Assembly (NCBI GenBank): GCA_037974665.1
Contig: CM075777.1
Coordinates: 12,981,001 to 13,045,000, forward strand
DNA length: 64,000 nt
Direction of reading: 5' to 3'
From: Ehretia macrophylla
Lineage: Eukaryota > Streptophyta > Magnoliopsida > Boraginales > Ehretiaceae
How positions within the stretch are numbered: the stretch's first letter is position 1; every line of letters starts with the position of its first letter. A model generated the notes under the pieces. It was not told the origin of the DNA. It did no database searches and saw only the letters and a list, made by a program, of their open reading frames with translations. Positions 58,130 to 64,000 of this stretch are shown piece by piece. Both the position numbers and the translations under genes were made by a program.

Positions 58130-59307
58130 CTAAGCATCATTCCTCATCCTCTTCATCAAGATCATCCCCATATTCTTCATACACGGGTTGAGGTGGAACT
58201 GCAAGAGGTGGTGCCATGGGAGAGTTCCTTCCATTTTCAACAATCCAATTTTTTGACTCTCAGCCCAAGTGTTCAAATTTGTGACTTGAGTGCGAACTAT
58301 GGAGATATCCCTTTGAACTGTCTTACTAAAGGTGTTGATTTGCTTTCTCAAGGATTTCTCCCAAGCATCTATTCTTTGCTGATGCATCCTTCCCCAATCG
58401 TCCTGCTTTCTTTCAATGAGATCAAATCGGGCCACAAGACAATCAATATCGGTCATAGAAGCATGTTGAGAATCCGACTGACGAACCCCGGAACTAGAAC
58501 CAATCCTACGTCTTTTTTCTTGATCAGTACGAGTAGATTTTTTTGACAGTTCCAAAGTAATTCTCAAAGGCTATTCTTCAGAAGCTCAGGCCATATCATC
58601 ATACTCTTGTTCAATGTTATGTTCTTCAACAACTGAAGCCTTTGAAGTGCCTTTTTGTTTACCTTTTCCAACGATACAACTAGCCAAGATTTCTAATTGA
58701 GTAGCTTCCGGTAAGATATCAAAGTCATCTTGATTTAGAACTCGACCATGGTAAACATAGAGTTGCATGCGTTTCATAGCTGCTCTATCAAAGTTCCACA
58801 TGAAATGAAAGGGGCATACAGTTCCTTCATCGAAATGTTGAAAAATCTTAGGGAGATGCATGGCATATGTTAGACCCTTTGCCTTTTCTGTGATACGCAT
58901 CATGTGAGACATCACCATAAAGATTAATTCGTTGCCGAGAATGAAAACAGATACATAGTGTAGGCATCACAAAAATTGACTCGATCATCTTTGGTCTTCC
59001 TAGGCATGATTAAATCATTTATAATATGCATCAATAGCCTATTTCTTCCGGACAATTCCATGGCTCGTGGAGTATTATTCTTAATTCGAGCTTCACGAAC
59101 ATTTTCCCATATCATGTTGTGCGTGGCTTCATAATTGACATCACTTATTGTGGGCCATCCTTTTGCCAAATAATACCGTTTTCCATCACGGGGCAATTCA
59201 AAGAATTGCCTTAGGAATTGTTCACTAAGGATAATCTCCCTACCCCTAACGGTACTTAGAATGCAATTTCTATCATACCCTATTCCTGAAGGATCTATTA
59301 GGGTCAA
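58130..59307 (-). pseudogene. Putative plant transposon-type protein, broken
   Basis: Three consecutive minus-strand pieces. 59307-58924 has LSEQFLRQFFELP, RYYLAKGWPTIS and NRLLMHIINDLIMPRK, ending in a frameshift; the other frame continues smoothly through VFILGNELIFMVMSHMM. 58918-58586 has MRITEKAKGLTYAMHLPKIF and VCPFHFMW. After two in-frame stops, 58567-58130 has a polar, coiled-coil-like region (MTDIDCLVARFDLIERKQDD). The layout resembles the 'putative plant transposon protein' domain family found in plant repeats; I name it from general pattern only. It starts abruptly, so the N-terminus is missing. It lies next to the CACTA terminus but may be unrelated to it. Confidence 0.55.
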
Positions 59308-59434
59308 GATAGCTTATAGCTTAGAACTAAGGAGTAACTATAGCTAGAATTTCAAAATTTTATATGAATAAATTTGAAGCTTTTTCATAATATTTTTTTT
59401 TCTTTATTTATTTTTAATTTGACACTTTTTATTT

Positions 59435-60332
59435 GGATAAATATCACTTAACTCCCTTTAACGTATGCACTACGTAACAATTTACCCCTAATGTTTTTTT
59501 TTTTTGTATTACTTAACCCCCTCCCACATGTCGAACAACAAAATATCCATTAACACTATTAAGTTAAAATTTGAATGTCCCAAAATGCCCCTTTTCTTTA
59601 CTCCAAGGAGGTTAAGTTTTACAAAACAAAGTTTAAAGAGATAAATAACATGAGAGGATAAACTTTATAATTTTTTTAAACGCTATCTGATGAACGTTTT
59701 TTTTTTTTCTATTTTTTTGGTTGAAATAGGCCGGAATCTATTTTTTACTTCCTACAGATAGTAAACCAAATTATACGATTGAATATTTTTATTTTGTTTT
59801 TTTTCTATGACAACCAATAATAGCTTTTTTTTGGGTTAAAGCACGTTATTTTTTTTAAACTGTTATTCATTATTTCTAATTGAAAAAGTAAGAATTTAGT
59901 TATCAATAAAATCGTACCCAAAGATTAAATATGCACCTTAAAAACTCAAGAAATACATATAGAAAAATGAACAGTTAGATTTTTTAATAATTTCAACAAA
60001 AATAAAAAAAATAGACAATCTATTAACATATACTAACATAAAAAAATAAAAAGACATCTTTTGTATCTTACCTTCTTCTCCGCCCTTGCCTTGTGAGAGA
60101 GGCCGTGTGAGAAAGCAAAGAAAGTAGCGAGAAGAGGCAGTGAGAGCGATGAGAGAAAGAGCAGAGAAAAAAAGATATAAAGGGCACCTTTGTCCTTCTA
60201 ATATTTTTAATAGCAGGATGTTACATTTTCCGTTAAATTAGATACAAAATGAGTTAAGTGATACGAATTAAACATTAGGGAGTAATATGTTACACCTTAC
60301 ATACTTTAAGGGGGTAAAGTGATATTTATCCC
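59435..60332. mobile_element. Mutator-like MITE, about 0.9 kb
   Basis: Termini GGATAAATATCACTTAACTCCC and inverse (GGGGTAAAGTGATATTTATCC), flanked on both sides by CTTTTTATTT (59425-59434 and 60332-60341, a 9-10 bp duplication). Inner arms carry further inverted similarity (ACGTAACAATTTACCCCTAATG). No frame. The GC-richer centre (60070-60140) may be filler DNA. Confidence 0.82.
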
Positions 60333-60395
60333 TTTTTATTTTGATAAGAAGGCAAATTTTATTTCTTAAATCTGGAGAGCCAAATAGCAAATTTA

Positions 60396-61690
60396 CAGAC
60401 TGTTTGAAACAAATGAATTCCACAAAATTTTGTGGAATTCATTTGCAAATCCACGTTTTTTGTTTGGTTGTAACTTTTTAAAGAATTATAAATCCAAGAT
60501 TTACAATTCTTGGATTTGTACAAGCCTTACTCAAATCCGAGCCCAAGAGATGGAATTTGTAAATCCAGGTTTTTAATTTTTACTGCTAATATTTTGAGGA
60601 CAAAATTACCCTCAGGTTTTTTACTTTGCTAGGAATAGTCAAAAACTCAAAAAAGAAAAAAAACAGACGTCTTCCCACTCCTCTCTTTGACGGCAAAAAA
60701 AAAAAAAAGAAAACCAACATCTTCCATTCACTTCTCTTTTAGGTATTCTTTTGATTTTTGTTGTAAATTTATTCGTGATTTTTTTTTTTTTGGGCAATAT
60801 GTATATCACCTGATGGCTTATCGTGTATATATTTCATTGAACATTACGTAAAATATAGAATACGTAAAAGATAGAATTCACCATATTTTATTGATGATGA
60901 TGCATTGTCAGATGTTGTGTGTGGCAAATAGTTTATGTGGCTATAATTTTTCTTGTGTTGATTAAATGAAGACTTGGTGAACGTAGCGTTAGGGTTGTAT
61001 AATATTTCTTTAAATTGGTAATGCTCGTCACTGATGGCCCAGCAGGTATATATTTCTTTTTGTAGTATTATGAGTGATGAAACTGTTTATTAAGCATGGG
61101 TCCTCAAGTTTTTCGAATGAAAACCAAAATAATAATAGTGGCATCAGCCATGAGATGAATTTGAAGCTAGTAGCTATATGAGTGGTGTTGTATAAGAACA
61201 TATACTATTTGCTAGTCTACATTGATTAAACGTATATGAATTTTGTGTTATAAGTTGCATGTAACAAAATAGTAATTCTTTGGGAATACACTTTCAAAGT
61301 TAAAATTCCTACCAGCTGCACGAGCTCCCCTGTATTGTCATAATCCTTGCGATACTTGTTTATGTTCTGGGAGAAACACAGTGGCTTGAATGAAAATATT
61401 TCTTTGTTTTGTTATTTTTTACTTTTTCTTTTGGATTTTTATGATAGTACCATAAATTAATAATGGATTGAGAAGATAATGTTTATATGATAGTCTAATT
61501 TCAATTGAATAAAAGAAGGATATTTAAGTAAAATACAAATGTTAATTTCAATTTCACATGTGTTCCAAACACAATTTGGATTTACAAATAACATAATTGA
61601 CTTAATATTATTTTAGATTTCCAAACAAGAGAATTCAATTGTAAATGAATTTCATGAGGAATTCATTTATAAATGAAATGAATTCCACAC
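60396..61690. repeat. Foldback-like element with AATGAATTCCA ends
   Basis: The left part carries CAAATGAATTCCACAAAATT and its own inverse. The right part carries AATGAATTTCATGAGGAATTC and AAATGAATTCCACA. Ends of this kind typify hAT-like MITEs, but I could not fix the boundaries or a target duplication. The 1.0 kb between the arms contains no gene. Confidence 0.45.
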
Positions 61691-64000
61691 ATGAATTGCT
61701 TTAGACCTTTCTAACTCCAATAGCCTCTCAATTTTTCTGTTTACATGTAGAGAGTTTGAAGTTGCCTCTTTAGCTTTAGGAGTTCCCTATTTTAGTTTCA
61801 CTCCAACACTTTCACTAGTTTTAATCTATCCTTATTTCAGGGAGTCCCTATTTCAATTTTACTCCAACAACCTCCTTATAGAAATTATATTTAGTAATCC
61901 AATAGTCATATTTTTAACCGTTGGAGCACTTTTGTAGATGTAGATAGTCACTTTTTGGCTCTTTATATTTGACAAGTCTGGTGGGTGCAATTGGGACTCT
62001 CAATTCTAGAGAGACCCAGCTAGAGACGTTATTGGAGTAGTTTTTACTGATTTGCCTCCCTATAATGGCTAAAGAGTCATTATAGGGAGTCTCAGAGTAA
62101 GTCTAGATTGTTGGAGTTGATTTCTCTAACGTCACTCCCTAAAATAGATAAGGAGAAGATTAGGGAGATTGTTAAAGATGACCTTATAGAGTCTTAATTA
62201 TTATCAACAATACTGACTCCCGTTGTTTTTTTTTTTTTGTTTTTTTTTTTTTGCTAAATCAGCATAGAAGCTTTTCATTTCAACAACTCGGAAATAAATA
62301 TTTACATTATTGGTTTTTAGTACTATTTTCTATCTAGAACCAAGCAAAAATGTACAAAAATAGTATTTCTATCCAAGTTCCATTTGCTGCACAGTATACC
62401 ATTGAGGGGGCATGATCCAAACTTACCCACGGTGTTTTTTACCTTTATGACATAGATCTCACTTTGATAGTCAAATTGTAACACCCAGACTATATTCTAT
62501 CCGAGTTCAAAATTACACGTGATAAGACAATAATTGAATAATAAAGATAAATAGACTAATACATTAAAAAATAAACGATCTATATAGGACAAATAAAAAG
62601 AATTGGGTAATTATTAGCCTACTAAAATTTAAAAGACCAAAGAAGAGGTTTTAATTGTATATACGACAAAAATTCTTGCCAAAGTCCTTTTAAAAAAATA
62701 TATATCTCTCTATCATATCTAGGAATGGTGAGAGATGACTTTTGTACGTATCTACCCCCAATGGAAGAGTTCTGTAATAGGAATTGGGGTGCAAGGCAAG
62801 GGGTGGGAATCGACTCTTAATTACCTATGTGGAGGTGGGGTGGGCTATGGGAACATGCATTTTCCGTCGTGTATGCATATGTTAAAGAACAACGTCAATG
62901 AAGGCATATTGATGTATTATGTCGTGGTAGAGATTGAAACTTTCTAAATTTTTTTAATTTGTCACTCTATTTTTCATATTTTTTTAAATTGGACTTGTCA
63001 TTTTCTTTTACATTTCGTGGTGCGTGGGGAGCGGGGGGCGGGGTTTGAATATTTTGTGATCTAATAGGAATGAATATGGTATATGTACAAAAGATATGTT
63101 GGTAATTTTGTTAATTATGTAAGGGCAATTTAGATATTTTACACATTTTCTATTAGATTTGATTAATGTTTTGACGGTAGGGACTAAATTAATTTTTTTA
63201 AAAAGAAACACCTGGGATTAAATTAGTTAATTTTGAATAATATGAATGATTTAAATTTTGTTTAGAAAATAATAGTCATTAAATTGACAAATTTTAAATA
63301 ATAAATACAATTTTTTTTTTATAAAAAAAATAGAGACTATTTTGTGCAATTGTTATTGAAACTGTTATTTAGCAAAAGTCGGCAAAACTAAATACAGACT
63401 CTAGTAAATACATGGAGTTCTTTGACATGAGACGCGTGTAATTTTATGCGCGCCGGCGAATATATATTTGGGCCAATAGAGATTGTAACTCCTACGAATC
63501 AAAAATTAAAAATTTTATATATCTTTCAAATATATATATATTAGTTAAACAGATCAATTAGTCCTAACTTTAAAAAAAAAATTCATATAATAAAATAATT
63601 ATATATTTTAACCCAACTGAGAAAAAACTTTTAAATCCACCTTTGCTCACGCGAGCACATGCGCCTCTTCACATTGATGGTCGTTTATAAGACCACCATC
63701 CCTTCAACTCTAACTTGTGCTTTTTTTGGTTATATTTTGACGTTATTTTTGACAAAGTTGTCTCTTTGTATTGAGCAATAGGTGTTTTTCTTTGTAAATC
63801 CCATGATTAAGGGGCAGCAAGTTGCATCTAAATCACATCCTTATGTGGACATTTCACACACTGTTTGCCACCAGAAATGTGTTTGCCTTTCTTTTTTGCA
63901 CATTTAACAAGATCTATACATCTCGATCAAAAAAGAATCAAAAAAGAAAAAAAAATCCGAACTAGTGTGTGTTTGTGTGTATGTGAGAAGAGGAGGAGAG
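61691..64000. other. Right-hand intergenic region
   Basis: 61700-62200 holds AGAGTCATTATAGGGAGTC and CCTATAATGGCTAAAG inverted blocks of a degraded MITE. 63170-63350 is a fragment of the TTAGTCCC/GGGACTAAA Mutator-like MITE family. 62735-62947 is an open frame without recognisable motifs and is not called. Otherwise nothing is seen. Confidence 0.45.

Noticed and set aside
58118..58546. Plus-strand ORF of 142 codons
   Set aside because: Shadow of the minus-strand transposon-type frame, which has the more protein-like composition.
62735..62947. Plus-strand ORF of 70 codons near the right end
   Set aside because: No recognisable motif, no splice context, and composition no better than surrounding intergenic DNA.
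1..64000. CRISPR arrays, bacterial operons, rRNA or tRNA genes
   Set aside because: No spaced identical repeats of CRISPR type, and no rRNA segment or tRNA cloverleaf was recognised; the only tRNA-like strings are retrotransposon primer sites.

Overview
This is plant nuclear DNA. It is AT-rich, with GT-AG introns, telo-box leaders (AAACCCTAA), Copia, Athila-type Gypsy and CACTA elements, many Mutator-like MITEs and an F-box/FBA gene. A eudicot is likely; the species cannot be read from the sequence.

The core is a cluster of four paralogues of mitochondrial-type chaperonin HSP60 (CPN60/GroEL family), arranged A(+) -> <- B(-), then C(+) -> <- D(-). A (exons 7-18, 441-18902; the 5' part lies off the window) is a pseudogene. 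B (19672-23786) is a strongly deleted pseudogene. C (36900-43337; 18 exons, 572 codons) and D (48738-55792; 18 exons, 594 codons) keep complete spliced frames. A and C are near-identical including introns, and B resembles D, so a tail-to-tail pair was probably duplicated as a block. The family has lost residues central to the chaperonin cycle. The catalytic Asp equivalent to GroEL D398 is Asn in A, C and D and in the B remnant. A and C have also lost the upper-hinge glycines (G192, G374/G375). The Gly-Met tail is gone from all, and D carries an acidic Asp-Asp-Thr/Pro repeat tail instead. Two of the four could be expressed, divergent chaperonin-like proteins.

Intron 15 of A holds a Copia element (2756-18070, TSD ATATG), and inside it sits an Athila-like Gypsy element (4533-15406, TSD AAGAC). 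Both are degraded, and the Copia element was already internally deleted when the Gypsy element arrived. The B-C interval (24-36.7 kb) holds a 5.3-kb non-autonomous CACTA element carrying a piece of a plant HABP4/SERBP1-type RNA-binding gene, a MITE with a huge TAA expansion, a Mutator-like MITE and a foldback element. Between C and D lies an intact single-exon F-box/FBA gene (45373-46689, minus strand). Upstream of D are a 130-bp promoter duplication, a second CACTA terminus, a broken plant transposon-type ORF, a Mutator-like MITE and a foldback element. The last 2 kb show no gene.

The layout reads as a housekeeping chaperonin gene that duplicated, relaxed functionally, and became a trap for transposons in its introns and flanks. 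No operon-like cooperation is implied; the only non-transposon genes I can support are HSP60 C, HSP60 D and the F-box gene.
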